Source: Dastarcus helophoroides (lineage: Eukaryota > Arthropoda > Insecta > Coleoptera > Bothrideridae). From it: a DNA stretch of 64,000 nucleotides. A program made the translations under genes and the position numbers. Below, piece after piece: positions 21,848-35,064 of this stretch (positions are counted from its first letter, which is position 1; every line of letters begins with the position of its first letter). The notes beneath the pieces were generated by a model. It was given only the letters and a program-made list of their open reading frames with translations, was not told the DNA's origin and ran no database searches. The stretch covers positions 6,888,508-6,952,507 of the forward strand of contig CM053331.1 in NCBI GenBank assembly GCA_028583605.1. The letters are read 5' to 3'.

Positions 21848-22266
21848 AATAAAAAAAATGATGCAACATTTTCTAAAATTTATTTATTACAATAAGTAAC
21901 ATTTTGCACACGTTGCACTTTACTATACATTCATCAATATATCGTTTTTATTTTTACATATTTTTAAAGTAGAAAATATTCTAGTTTTTACACAAAGTTA
22001 TATTTTTATTACTATATCGATTAGTAGAGTCCACTATTGGCTCAGATATAGTAGGGTCTAACTATATACAAAATTGGTCACATTGCGACAAAAAAATTAC
22101 CAAATAGAAAGTTAATATTCGTTGCTAGTGGGATCCTAAGAAACAACTTATTCAGTTATTAACAAAGATATTAAATTAGATTGTAACAGAATTTTTTATA
22201 CAATAAATATTATATTAAACGAATCGTTAACGATGTATCAAATTCAATCGCAATAAATATTAAACA
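21848..22266. other. AT-rich spacer
   Basis: No gene and no clear repeat. Contains only short fortuitous open frames. Confidence 0.4.
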
Positions 22267-22830
22267 CAGTTGCGGCTGGTCTTAAAGAGCGCAAGAGCGA
22301 GCGCTCCTCGTGAAATGAGCGATTTATTCTTTTCGGTTTAATGTAAAAAACTTGGATTTATCACATTTTTAAACACAAAATAATGATATACTAATTAACT
22401 AATAATACTTGTGAGTGACTTGGAATAAAGTACGCAAATGTTTGATTCCATTATATTAAATATTATGAAGAAATTTAAATAAGTTGGTGCGCGCAAAATT
22501 ATATACCTTAGCGTGGCTGCCGTGCGATGCCTATCAACGGACTCCACGGGATACGGAGAAATAAACTAAAGAACACCACGTTAAAGCTAGCCCGCGGTAC
22601 GCCGCTCCGCGCTTATGCGCTATTGCCAAATGGTGAGTACGAGTCAGAGTTTGGAGTGTGTATTTACGGTTTATGATGCTAAATGCGGCTGATCTGATTG
22701 CGATTGCTAATTCTGCCGCTTACCTAACTGCCAATAGTACCGCTATTCACAAAGAGATAGCATTACCCATTCTAGGGTCTAATTATTAATTTGTAGATTT
22801 GGATTTAAACAATTTTGACGAAAAAGTAAT
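22267..22830 (-). mobile_element. hAT-like element, internally deleted copy
   Basis: Begins CAGTTGCGGCTGGTCTTA and follows the reverse complement of the right end of the 30138-34955 element (AAGAGCGCAAGAGCG, TAAATAAGTTGGTGCGC, TAGCGTGGCTGC). It then joins directly to the complement of that element's left interior (TGCCGCTTACCTAACTGCC, then CCATTCTAGGGTCTAAT). About 4 kb present in the larger element is absent. Confidence 0.72.
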
Positions 22831-23181
22831 GAACACTTTATTTCTTTAAAAGATCGTAGAGTGGATTTTGTTTAAAAAAAATATTTTTTTGTATTTTTGT
22901 AGAGTTTAATTAGAACTTTTTAATAAAATATATTTTATTTTCAAATGCAGTTTTCATGAAAAAGTGATATAATTTTATTTCTATGAAAGAAACAATTTTA
23001 ATTTAGTAACCCAGAGCCGTAACGACGTGCAACCGTACAGAGTACTTTAAAGGGGCTCAGAAATGTCGATAATGTTTTATTTTTTGTACTCAATGAAAAT
23101 AATTTAGAGAAGATAATCCAAAAATATTTTGGAGCTTATAGATGTTAATTAAATTTAATTCGTCAAAATACTATTTAAATA

Positions 23182-23310
23182 CAGAGCTTCGAACCGGAAT
23201 TGAACCGACAACCGGAAACCGAAAAAAAAAAACCGTTATTTCTGACGGAACGAAAACCGGAACTGAACCGAAAAGAAAATATCGGTTTATTTCGGTTCAG
23301 TGCAGATTCA
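23182..23310. repeat. AACCGGAA-rich repeat, possible small hAT-like MITE
   Basis: CAGAGCTTCGAACCGGAATT, followed by repeats of ACCGGAAxxGAACCG, ending GGTTCAGTGCAG. A related block lies at 29960-30098 in inverse order, ending CGAAGCGCTG. Convincing TSDs were not found. Confidence 0.45.
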
Positions 23311-25671
23311 AAAGGCCACAGTAAATAAAATCTCCCCACTTCAATTTCAACTTTACATTGAAAGTCTTGAACTACAACCCAATATTTTCTCTCGGTTATT
23401 AATTGTATTGTTCATAAACTTAAACTTTTTTAATTAAAATTTTAAATTTAAACCTACTTTTATTTTGTCCCATAAAGGTCAGCTTTAAATTTAAAATTTG
23501 GAATTTTTCTAAAAATATTGACGTTTATTTTTAAATATTTCGACATTTAGTAGTAGCATTTGAATCAAAATTATGTAGAACTTTTGTAAAATAAATTTCG
23601 AATATTTTCTCTAATTTCACCTTTTTCCTCAAAATTCTGTGTTTACAATTTCAATTTTTTCCTATTATTTCAATCGTTCTAAACAAATGATGCCTGATCC
23701 GTAGCTGACGAGCCACATATGGCTTGCAGTAATTTTTTATGGGACCTGAGGTGCCAATGAAGAAAAGAGGCATCCCATTTTATTTAGCAAATTCATGTTT
23801 TCAAACTAAAATCAAAATTTCTAAAAAAAAGTCAAAATTTCAATTTTAAAATCGGAAAAATAAAAAAAAATTATCTTTAACGTAAAAAATTTAAGACAAA
23901 AGCTAAAAAAATTAAAAATTATTCGAAATAAATTTATTTAAATAAATCCAATTGTCAGAGTTTAAATTAAACACGAAATTTTGACAAAAAAAGTTCAAAT
24001 AGAAAAACTGGAAATGTATAAGTGGAATTTTAAAAAGTATAATTTTTAACTTTAAATGAAAAATGTGGTGCAAAACTTTGAAAATATAAAAAACTCTTAA
24101 AACAAAAAAATTCTCGAATTTTCAATTATAAAATTAAACAACAGAATTTTGAGAAAACCATTCAAATTTTGAAAAAACCAAAAGTCATTCACAAGAATTC
24201 AGTTCTAACACGAAATTTCGAAAAAAAAGGTCCAAATTTTAATTTTAAATTCGAAATTTCAAAAAAAAGTTCAAGCCTTGAGATGAAGGTCAACATTTTG
24301 AGATCAAAAGACTAAATTTCCAAAAGAAAGTCTAGATTTCGAGTTTTGTAGCAAAATTTTAGAGAAAAATATTAAGGTTCAAATTTGAACTCAGAATTTT
24401 TAGAAGAAACTCTCCTAAGAAAATCTTAAAATGTCTTCCTTATTCTCGAATAAAGTAAAAAATTCGATGAAATGGCTAAAATGTGAAATCAAAATTTTTG
24501 TGAAAGGTTTTTCTTTAATAAATCGCATTTTTTTGGAAATGTTGACTTTTTTTCTCGAAATTTGGACTTTAATCTTAAAATGTCAAACCTAACCACTACA
24601 TTTTGAAAAAAAAGTTTAAATGTCTAGAGAAGCTTAAAATTGATAAAAACAAATCTCAAGTTAACAAGAAATTATGATAAAAATTCGAACATTTTAAGAG
24701 AAACTAGAAATTTATAATTTTGTTTGACTATAAACTTTCGAGTTTGTAAATGTCAAGTTTAAACATGAAATTTCGGTAAGTTTTCGAAAATTTAAACAAT
24801 AAAACCAAAATTTTGAAATTTTTTAATAAATAATGGTTTCATTTTATTAAAAACTTTCTAGGAAACCTGAATTTTTTCAAGGTTTTTGGTTAAAACTGAT
24901 TTTTTTTTATAATTTGGAAGTTTACCCACGCTATTAGTAGCTTTAAATTTTTAAAAACGAAAATAACAAAAATTTCTTTAAATCTTTGATTTTTATTCTA
25001 GCTTCGAGTTCTCTGTGAAAATGTTTAATTTGAAATTTAAATTTTTACTTTTTTTCCTAAAGTTCCAACTTTAGAATCAAAATATCGACTTTATTTCGAC
25101 TTTAATTTCAAACTGTCGAATTTTCTCGAAATTGTGAGTTCTAAGGTTAAAACTTCGAAAAAAAAAGAAAGAAAACAAAATGTCACCTTAATCAGAAAAT
25201 TTCAACTTTAATCGGTAAATTTCGACCTTCATTACTTACGAGATTTCACTTTAAAACTTTTGTTAAAAAAAAACTGAAACATTTTTATTAATTTCCTAAT
25301 TTAAAAATGTTAGCTCGAAATTTTGATAAAATTTGGAATCCTCAACATTTGCTTAAAAATTCAGAGTTTCTAGAAAAATAGAAATCTCATTAGTTGTTAA
25401 ATTTTAATCTTTGACAAACGTTTTTCGGTTTCCATCAAAATTTGACCATTTCAAAAAACGATGATAGTTTTCTCTTTAAATTTTGGCAATTTTTATTTTA
25501 AAAAAATTAAAATTTCAAATTTGAACTTGGATGCTTCAGAACATAATAAAATTTCGCTCCAAATTTTCTAAAAACGAGAAAATGTCTAAAAGGAATTCGA
25601 AATTTTGATAAAAGGTGGATAAAGAGATTTAACTTTTCTTTAGAAATTTTTACATTTTTTTAAAAATATTA
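23311..25671. repeat. AT-rich degenerate array
   Basis: A mixture of both strand orientations of the CGAAATTT family. No coding exon is recognised. The pogo element inserted at its right end. Confidence 0.55.
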
Positions 25672-26293
25672 TAGGGTAGATGTACCGTTTGTGGCCACTG
25701 TTCCGTTTGTGGCCAGTCTGAGATGTATAGGGATATATTATATATATTATTTTATGATAGCATTTTATGGTGTATTTATAGGGTTTTTGTGTGTGTTGGC
25801 TACGCTGTAAACTTTTCCCTATACTGATTGAAAGTATAGTTTGAGTGATTATTAAAAAAATATCTGGACGCGTGGTGTATCTCACCAAATTATAACTAAT
25901 TCTTATAAGAATCTCGAGAAAGGCCTGGTAAGTAAATTAATCATAATTATTGCAAATCTTAATATTCTTTAAAATTTTAAGCTCTATAGTAGCTAGATAA
26001 CGTAATAGTATGTTAAAAAAAATTAATTTACTTATAATAACTTCAAATACTAACAAAATATCCCATGGCCATAAGTGGAACAATAAAAACATGTGATTGC
26101 TATTTGTGGCCATACCATGGCCACAAATGGTGCATACACTATCCATTTTTGGCCATAATTTTTACTCATTTAATGTATGTTACTGTATGTTATTTAATAA
26201 TTAATATTCAAACAATTAAGATAATATTTCGAAATAGAGACTGGAAAAGAAACCTAGTGTTGAAAGATTATTTTTTATCTGTTGCAGGTTAAA

Positions 26294-27890
26294 ATGCCAT
26301 CAAGGAAAAATCAGAAGCCCGTTGAAAAAATTCCAAAATCAACAAAAACTGGTATTCAAAAGGAAAAATCTAAAAGGACATTTTTTAATTACTCAGAAAC
26401 TGACTTACAAAAAGCTTTGGAATTAGTGAAGAATGGTTGTGCTATTGCAACGGCGTGTAATCAATATAAAGTCCCAAGAACTACATTACGTAGTAAACTT
26501 CGAGGCAAAGTACCAGAAACTACAGGTCGAGTAGGACCTGAGTCTATACTTGGCCATCATATTGAAGAAAAATTAGAAGAATGGCTATTAGGAACCAGCA
26601 GAATGGGTTTTCCTATAAATAGAGATTTCTTAATTCATTCAGTGAAACAATTAGTCGACGCAGAAGGTTTAAAAAATCCTTTTAAAAATAATATCCCGGG
26701 AAGAAAGTGGTTTGAAGGATTTCTTAAGAGGCATCCACGTGTGGGTCAAAAAAGGGCTGAACACCTCTGTAAGGCTCGAGCCATCGTCACTGAATCTGGT
26801 ATACGGTCATGGTTCTCTCATATAGCTGAAGAACTGGGAGAAAATATTAAAATCCTTGATGATCCTCGACGAGTATTCGACATGGACGAGACGGCAGTTC
26901 ATTTATCACCAAAAGGTGGTCTTGTTTTAGCAGAAAGGGGAAAAGCTGTGTATGATGTTGCTGGAAACGAAAAAGAAAATGTTACTACACTTTTTAATGT
27001 AAACGTTGCCAGAGAATTTGCACCATCACTGACAATTTTCAAGTATGAGCGACTACCTAAGATTTGCGTTGACTCGGCACCCAAAGGTTGGGGGATAGGA
27101 AAATCCGAGAATGAGTGGATGACTAGTGAATCTTTCTACGAATATTTCACGAATGTTTTCTATCCATTCCTGCTTGAACGCAAAATTCAACTTCCTGTGA
27201 TAGTTTTCTTGGATGGCCATGTTTCTCATATGTCCATTCATCTGAGTAAATTTTGTAAGGATAAACAGATTATCCTGTGCTGTTTTCCACCTCACTCCAC
27301 GCATATTTTACAACCATTGGACGTTTCTTTTTTTTTTCCTTTGAAGCAAAGATGGAAAAATTTGATAAGAAACTGGCGTATACAAAATGATGGTGTTGAT
27401 GTTCAGAAACATAACGTTCCAGCTTTTTTATCTAAACTTATTACTGAAGAAGATTTTACGACTGTCATAAAGAATGGATTTAAAGCTTGCGGTTTATGTC
27501 CGTTTAATGCGAATTCAGTTGACTATAGCAAGTGTGTCGAAATGAAAGATCGAGAAAACAATCAAAATATTTCTAATGAAATAAATTCGCAAAGAACCAT
27601 GCAGCAAGCCTTATCTCATCAAGAATACATCGAGAGTAAAATAAATCCTGAGCTATTACAACGATTCAAAAATGCCAAAGCTACAGGTATTGATTGGGAA
27701 ACTGGTGATAAACACGAGTCATTGTACAGTTTTTGGGCCCAGGCTGTTGAAGATGACAAACCGGAAAATGAATTGCAATCCCCACTTTGTCATCCTCTAG
27801 TTCCTGAAAATCCTTCTCCTTTGGCTTCTCATAATGATAATGTTTTCGAATTTCCTTTTCCTGAGTTTGATGCGTCTAATCTTCATGAAG
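26294..27890 (+). CDS. Pogo-type transposase, exon 1 (main catalytic exon)
   Basis: ATG 26294 is preceded six bases earlier by a pyrimidine-CAG (TTATCTGTTGCAG), so a 5'UTR intron may precede it. Residues ~32-72 form a Psq-type helix-turn-helix (DLQKALELVKNGCAIATACN, VPRTTLRSKL). A CENP-B-type second HTH follows (EWLLGTSRMGFPINRDFL, RKWFEGFLKRHP). The DDE_1 domain has D198 in FDMDETAV, D307 in VIVFLDGHVSH and D343 in HSTHILQPLDVSFF, a DD35D arrangement. It cuts and pastes the element by binding the terminal repeats. The frame is intact. Translation stops 8 bases after the GTGAGT donor if unspliced (538-codon frame as read). Confidence 0.92.
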
Positions 27891-28023
27891 GTGAGTAAAA
27901 TTGAAAAAACAGTTAAAAAATAATCTCCCAATGTTGAATTTATTTCAGTGATCTATTCTTTGGATAATTTATAAATTTTTAAATTATATTTTAATTTGAT
28001 ATTTTTTTTTTGCACTTTTTTAG

Positions 28024-28598
28024 TCGATGAACTGTTGGATTCCTATCCTTCTGATACTCTTAACCAAATTACCGACTGTGAAGTACCTCTTGCGATTGAA
28101 TTTCCTATCCTCGTAGATAATCATAAAAACCCGAATATTGTAATCCCTCCTAGTGATGAAGTTATTCAAGAACCTGTTGTTATGGAAGGTATTATAGAGC
28201 CTGTAGTTGAGGACGTTAGTACAACTAATGTTTCTCATTTGAACAGTATTTCAATGCGTCGAAAGTCTTTGGACGAAGTTATTGATGGAATTTGTATGTG
28301 GCCTAAAAAGAAGACTACGACACGAAAACGTAAGGTAGAACATTTACCTTCCGTAATCACAGCTGACAAGTGGATCGAACTAATGGAAGCTAAAGAGAAT
28401 GAGAAAAGCGCAGAAGAAGAAAGAAAGAAGCTTAAAAAAATCGAAAGAGAAGAAACAAAAGAGCTTAAAAAAATCGAAAGGGAAGAAAATAAGGAAAGAA
28501 GAAAAAAAATTAAAGAAGAAAAATTGGAAGAAAAAGCTAAGAAAAAATTAGCCCCAAAAAAATCAGTTAAACCGCGCAAAAATGCTAAAAAAAATTGA
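28024..28598 (+). CDS. Pogo-type transposase, exon 2 (acidic and lysine-rich tail)
   Basis: A 133-base intron (27891-28023) has the donor GTGAGT and the acceptor CACTTTTTTAG after a pyrimidine run. The phase fits: one base from exon 1 plus TC gives valine. Joined length is about 723 residues. The tail starts with acidic sequence (DELLDSYPSD) and has a conserved-looking block, SLDEVIDGICMWPKKK. It ends in a long KE-rich coiled coil (KKLKKIEREETKELKKIERE) and a basic C-terminus, plausible for nuclear localisation or oligomerisation. The tail is not needed to explain catalysis. Its open frame and good splice signals support the exon. Confidence 0.78.
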
Positions 28599-28984
28599 TG
28601 ATTTTATGTGTATTACTAATTTTTGTGTCTTGTCTAGCTATTTAATAAATAAAGTGATGCATTGATTGTTAATTAAGATAATATTATTAATAATTCCCTT
28701 CCAGCAAAAAATTTCAGGCCCTATGACCAAAACTGGAACAGCAAATGGCCAAAAATAGTGCTTCTATGGCCACTACTGGTGAAATTGGTGTAATTATTAA
28801 TTTTAATTAATTTTGCATGACAAATTAAATTTTAAACATTTGGGCTTTTGATATTTCAATTCCTGATAAATTGAAGATTTGATTAATTTATTTTTTCTTA
28901 TTAAATATTTAATTTAAATATATTTAAATCTCAATTAAACATACAAAAAAGCTTAAAGTGGTCACAAACGGTACATCTACCCTA

Positions 28985-29959
28985 TTTAAATTGCAATTTT
29001 TTTTTCTAAAATTTCGACTTGGACATGAAATGTAGTCTTTTTTTTTAACTATGACTTTTTTTGATATTTATGCAGTAATCTCTAAATTCGAATGTTTAAA
29101 AGACTCATATTTACTAGAAATATTCTTCATGGTAGACCCTTATTGACCGGAAATATTATGTTTTTTTCAATTTATTTAACATTTCTTCAGCCCAGAAATA
29201 GTTGAAATCTTGAGTAATTTTTATTTATGAAAGATTTGTTTTTTCGAACTTTGATCATCGATTGAATCAAAATTTTAGTTCCTAGAACGGTGAAATTCTT
29301 TCCCCTAAATTTGAATGATTTTCTCGAAATATTGAATTGAAACACGACATTAAAAAAATTGTCAAGTTTTAATCCACACTTTTAAGAAAGTAGTCAAAAT
29401 TTAAAAAAAATACTAAATTTCGGTAAAAAGAAATTCTAAAGAATTCATTTTAATCATAACAATTTGACTTTCAACTCGATTGTTCCAGTATCTTCTCGAA
29501 ACTTAAAATCCTTAGTATAAGTTGCAAAATAGTTTTTTTTAAATTTTGAATTATTTATAAAATTTAAAATTGTTATTTTCTTTTCCTGAAAATTTTACTT
29601 CAAACTAGGATCTAGACGTTTTTTTAGAAATATTAACTCCGCTTTATATATTACTTTTCTAAACATTTTATGTCTAAACTTAAAAAGTGTTAACATTATT
29701 TCTAAATAGTTTAACTCAAAATTTTGAAATCTAAAATTTTTAATTTTATATCCTATTTATTCTAAAAGTTATAGTACAGGTTTACAGTTTCTACATTTTC
29801 TAAAAATAATTGACTTTGTACTCGAAATTTCAACCTAAATCGAAATTTCAAATTTTAATTTTAATTTTTTTCCTAAATTTCATATCCTTTTTTGAAATGT
29901 GTACTTTTGTTTCGAGATTACCCGAAATATTTTCTTTCTTTTAAATGAAAAATTAAAAA
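28985..29959. repeat. AT-rich degenerate array (continuation of pogo target)
   Basis: TTTCGACTT/TCGAAATATTG-type sequence, no gene seen. Confidence 0.5.
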
Positions 29960-30098
29960 TGAGTCACTCGGAGCTGAACCGAAAACCGGAAAAAGCCGTT
30001 ATTTATGTAGGAGCGAAAACCGGAACTGAACCTATATCATTTTTTTTTCGGAACGAAAATTGAAAACCGGAACGAAAATAATAATGGTTCGAAGCGCT
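29960..30098. repeat. AACCGGAA-rich repeat, second copy
   Basis: GAACCGAAAACCGGAAAAAG, later GAAAACCGGAACTGAACC, ending GGTTCGAAGCGCTG. Related to 23182-23310 in the opposite order. Confidence 0.45.
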
Positions 30099-30137
30099 GA
30101 TTAAATATCACACCTTTTGTATCGCTTTTGTTTCTCT

Positions 30138-33100
30138 CAGTGGCGGCTGGTGACTTTTTGACAGGGGGTGCGCAGATGCAAAAAATATTAATAGTTAAAG
30201 TTTAGATTTTTTCAATGCCGCAGCAAGGTATTAAATTTAGGAGAAACAAACGCTTTTTGTAAGGCGTTAATAGTATTTTATTTATTTATTTATTTTTCAC
30301 ATTTTTATTCCAATTTTAACACTGGCAAACGCCTACCTAGTTCTTTTATTTTCACTTTCTCTTCTAGTGGAAGTATACCAAAATCGTTTTTTAATATAAA
30401 AATGCTGTTCATTTTAAAAACACAATTAAATCTTCTAAAACCTGAAGCAGAATACTGACCCTGACAAACATACACTTCAAATTTTGACGCATACTGACAA
30501 TGTCATAATTAGTGGTGGGTGTTTATTCAACGAACTATTTTTTCTATAATTTAGAACCAAATACCAAATCAACAAATTAATTATTAGGCCCTAGAATGGG
30601 CGCTGCTATCTTTTTGTGAATAGGGGTACCATTGGCAGTTAGGCCTGTAAGCGGCACAATTAAAAAAAAAAAATACGTACGCATTTAGCATTTATCATTT
30701 CACAGTTAAGTACTTATTAGGGATGCAACATCGTTCAAAAAAGCATCGATGTTTGAACATCGATATTTTTTTCAATGAAACATCGATGTCTTAAACATCG
30801 GTATTCGGTATCGATACATCGATGTTTTTCTGATGTTTTTTAAATATTTAATTGCGAGTTTAAGAAGTCAAAATTCGAAAAGTGTAGAAAACGACATCAA
30901 TTTAAAAAGAATTTTTTTTAATTCCGAGTTTAATTGGAATTTCCACTTTTTTCTTGAAATTTCGTCAAAATTTCGACTCTAATGTCAAAATTTCGACTTT
31001 TTTCTCGAAATTTCGCCTTCAATTTCGAAATTTCAACTGTTTTCTAGAATTTCTAAGGTTAAAGTCAAAATTTTGACTTTAATCTCGAACATTCGATCAT
31101 TAATATACACGAAAATTAGGTTAGGCATACAATATTGACAGATGACGCCAGGATGTATTCAGTTACTTCAATTTTTAATAACCAAAATTTCGACTTTTTT
31201 CTCGAAATTTTCAGATTAAAGTCGAAATTTGAGATTAAAGTCGAAATTTTGACTTTACTCCTGGAATTTCGAGAAAAAAGTTGATATTTCGAGATTGAAG
31301 TCGAAATTTCGAGGAAAACTCCGTTTAAACTCGAAGTTTCTGTTACTGTTTATTGGTTGATGGGCTTTCCTCGCCTAATTTCTTTAATTATTTTTTATGA
31401 AATGTCAAAAAAACTCAAATTTCGGGAAAAAACTAAAATTTATAAAAATAAAATCTGGTTTATTACAAATTTTGGAATTTTGAAAAATAAACGAATTTTA
31501 AAAATGTCAAAATTTTTAAAATACCCAAAATTTTGAAAAAGAACTTAAAATTTTGAGGAACTTCGGAAATTTAAAAGAAAAGGCTAAATTTTGAAACGTT
31601 AAAATTTTCATAAAAAATTCAGGTTTTTCAAAAAAAGTTTAAATTTCGATAAAACTTTTTTTTAAACGTCAGGCAAAATTTTGTAAAAATGCCAAATTTT
31701 ATAAAAGACGGAATTTAAAAAAAGCAAAGTTTTGAGAAAATACTAAATTTTGAAAATTTTTGAGTCTCACTAATTAAAAAAAAAGAATTCGAAAATTTTT
31801 AAAAAACGAAATATTTAAAAACATTTCCAATTTTCGAGAAAGTCAGAATTTTAACAGACGAATTTTGAACCGAAATTTCAAGCTAAAATTTAGAAAAATC
31901 TCGACATTTTCATAAAAGTCGAAATTTCCAAAAATGTCGAAATTCTGGAAGAAATAGCAAAAAAGTTCAAGGCAACATTTTAAAAAAATTTTGAAAATAT
32001 CCGATTTTAAAAAAAGCGAAATTTTTTTTTACTAATTTCATTTGAAAATAAATTGTAATTTTGACCAAAGTAAAGATTTTCAAAAAAGGTCAAAATTTTG
32101 TAAAATAGTCAAAATTTCAGAGGACAAAATTTTTAAATACTGTTGAAAATTGAAAAATATCGAAATGTTTAAAAAGAAAGCGAAATTTTGAAGACAACTG
32201 GAAAATTTCAAAAGATGTCTTTCAAGAAAATTTCAAATTTTTTTATGAAAAAATGAGATTTTCAAAAATGACAAACTTTTTTAAAAGTGGCTCTAATTTA
32301 ACTTAATAAAATATAATTTTGGAAAAGTAAAGATTTAACGAAAAATTCGAAATTTTGAGAAATATCCAAAAATTTTAAAAATAAGTGAAATTTTGAAAAA
32401 ATGTTTCTTGAAAAAATCTGAATTTTTCAAAATGTTGAAATTTTAAAATAACGTCAGAATTAAAAAAAAATAATCGACAATTTAAAAAACATTGAAATTT
32501 AAAAAAAATCGAAAGTTTTTGATAAAAAGTGAAATGCTTGGAAAAATCCAAGGAATTTAAAATAATAAAAATGTCGAAATTTTTTAAAAAGCCACAATTT
32601 TGAAAAATGAATTAACATTTTGAAGAAATTAAAACTTGAAATTTTGAAAAATGTAGAATTTTCATAAAAAATTAAAATTTTCAGAAATAATTCCAGATTT
32701 TCGAAAACAATTCGAAATTTTTATATAAACTCAAACTTTTTATAAAAGTCAAAGCAGTTTGTGAAAATGCCAAACTCTTAAAAAAGCCAAGCTTAGTAAT
32801 TTTTAAAGAGTCAAAACTTTAAAAATTCAAAATTTTCAGAAGAATCCGAAATTTTTTGAAAATCGAAATTTTCAAAAAGTTCCAAATTTTCGAAAAACTA
32901 GAAATTTTAAAAAACGGAAAAAAATACGAAAATTTTTAATTAGTCGAAATTTTGAAAAATGTAGACATTTTCATAAAAAGTTAAAATGTCCAATAAAAAA
33001 GGGAGATTTCCAAAAAATTGGATATTTTGAAAAGGTCGAATTTCGTAAAAAAAATTTTTGGCCCGAAGAGTACATTTGAAGTTTAAATTTTTCGAACAAA

Positions 33101-34955
33101 GCAGACATTTCGAAATTATAGGCATACATGGGAAGAAACTTTAACATTTAAAAACTAAACTGAAAGGTCCAAAATTTTTCACTTTAAGCTTAAATATTAA
33201 AAAAAAATGTTCACAATTTTGATAAAACTTTTATATTAAAGTCCGGATTTGGACAAAACAATTCGAAAAAAAAACAGAATTGATAAAAATAAAAATTTAA
33301 TACACAATGTCAGGAAATGTTCGAGATTTCTAAGAAAATTTGGAATTAAAAAGTATGCAATTTTCAAATTTAAACAAGAAATTTTGGTAAAAATTTATAA
33401 TTTCTTGTATTAAGTATGGAAATTTATTCATTAAAAAATTGACAACTTTTCAAATATTCCCAATTTGGAAATTAGGTCCGAAATTTTGGGAATTCTGTTC
33501 AGGTTTTAATTTGGACATTTCTATTTCTAACTTAAAAATTGGTCTATTTCTATAAATGTTTATCTTTTTTATGAAAATTTTGACTTTTTTTCTAGAGGTT
33601 TTCAATTAAAATACGAAATTAACAAAATTAAAAACTCAAAAAAAGGAAATTTATGTAAAGTAAGTTGTCTTAAAGGAACTGAATATTTGAAGTTCAAACT
33701 AGAAATGTTGATAGGTAAGAATTTTGTTTTTAATATTAAATAAATAGTAAATAATTGTGAAAATTCTGTTTATAGTTTCGAGTTTTCAAATTAATGCTTT
33801 TCTAAAAATTCTCATTTTATTTTCAAAATTGGTGTTTTTTTATAGGTTGCCAAATAAAAATATTTAAACTATGAATTGTCAGATAATTGTAGTTTGTATG
33901 CCTGCTGCTAAGCTTCAGTATCAATTTGTTAAATATACACTGATGCCATCAAGCGACTAGTTACAAAATTGTGTGGTCATTTGTACCATCAATATTAATT
34001 CTATGCAACAGATGGCGCTAATTCCATCGCGATACGATACATCAATTTTTCAAACATCGTCTGTAAACTGAACGGTGTATCGATATTTTTTATGTTTTAG
34101 AATCGATGTGGAAACATTGATGTTTACAAACGATGTATCGATGTTTTGAAAACATCAAACTATTGTTTGCATCCCTACTTGTTTTTCCTCGTTAAGTAGT
34201 AATGCATAATAATAAAACACAAAACATTTTCGTAACTTTCATTATAATTTAAATAATTGAATATTTATAGTTTTAAACCTTCAAAGTGCTCAGTCTGTGT
34301 CACTCATTTTAAAATTTGTTTAAATATTTAAATCATACAAATCAGCCAATCACAACAATAACAGACAACGCAGACAGATGTAACAAGATATGCTACTGCC
34401 AGATTGATTGCTGATGTATTACACGTAATAAAATTTGTAATTCATATGACTTCTTTTTATGTTAATAATTAGATAATCGAAATATAATTGATTGACCATA
34501 TGAAAATCTATCATTCATTTCGAAACAAAATTAAGACACAAAAGTTGTAACAGAAATCTTATCACATGAAATATAAATATTTTACTTCAAACTCTGTCTC
34601 GTACTCATCATCCGACAACATCCCGTGAGGGAGCGGCGTACCGCGCTAACTTTAATGCGCGCTCCATAGTTTATAGTTTCTACGTAACGCGAGGATGTCT
34701 CTGATAGGAATCGTACAGCAGCCACGCTAAATGCTTAGTTCTAAGCGCACCAACTTATTTAAATTTCCTCATAATGGAATAAAACATATGCGCACTTTAT
34801 TCCAAGTAATGCATAAGTACTAGTTAATTAAGAGATCATTATTTAGGACTTAAAAATGTCATAAATCCCTAGCTTTTACATTAAACAGAAAAAAATTTAT
34901 TACTCATTTCATTAGGTGCGCGCGCTCTTGCGCTCTATAGGACCAGCCGCCACTG
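30138..34955. mobile_element. hAT-like element, 4.8 kb, no transposase, nested cargo
   Basis: Terminal inverted repeats CAGTGGCGGCTGGTG (left) and CCAGCCGCCACTG (right), with a perfect 8-bp TSD GTTTCTCT (30130-30137, 34956-34963), as in hAT transposons. No transposase frame is visible. The left end (30138-30280) is homologous to the older terminus at 34964-35064 into which this copy inserted. Body segments at 30570-30715 and 34184-34955 match the deletion copy at 22267-22830. The middle is a separate nested element and satellite. Confidence 0.78.
30719..34176. mobile_element. Nested hAT-like element carrying 3 kb of satellite
   Basis: Ends AGGGATGCAACATCG and GTTTGCATCCCT are inverted repeats. 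Flanks ACTTATT (30712-30718) and ACTTGTT (34177-34183) are a likely 7-bp duplication with one change. Inside each end is ATCGATGTTT-rich sequence (30730-30850, 34030-34165). Between them is the same CGAAATTT array found elsewhere (30880-33880), with an orientation switch around the 31105-31185 module. There is no coding capacity. The short copy at 22267-22830 lacks this segment. Confidence 0.6.
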
Positions 34956-34963
34956 GTTTCTCT

Positions 34964-35064
34964 TAAATTTAAAACCTTGCTATGGCACTGGAGTCACCCA
35001 AACTCTTAACTACTAATATTGTTGCATCTGCGCCCTCCCGTCAAAAAGTCACCAGCCGCCACTG
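34964..35064 (-). mobile_element. Older hAT-like terminus disrupted by the 4.8-kb insertion
   Basis: Ends GTCACCAGCCGCCACTG at 35064. Read on the minus strand it parallels the left end of the 30138 element (GACTTTTTGAC, GCGCAGATGCAA, TAGCAAGGT, TTAAATTTA). Its continuation beyond GAGAAAC is found left of 30130, so the large element split it. Confidence 0.65.

Larger units (their letters stand above)
25674..28982 (+). mobile_element. Complete pogo-type DNA transposon
   Basis: A 3309-bp element between TA dinucleotides (25672-25673, 28983-28984). Terminal inverted repeats are GGGTAGATGTACCGTTTGTG followed by GCCACT on the left, with the complement carrying one change on the right. Both subterminal regions contain several TTTGTGGCCA-like motifs in both orientations, likely transposase-binding sites. 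It carries one intact two-exon transposase gene and sits in AT-rich array. Confidence 0.9.
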
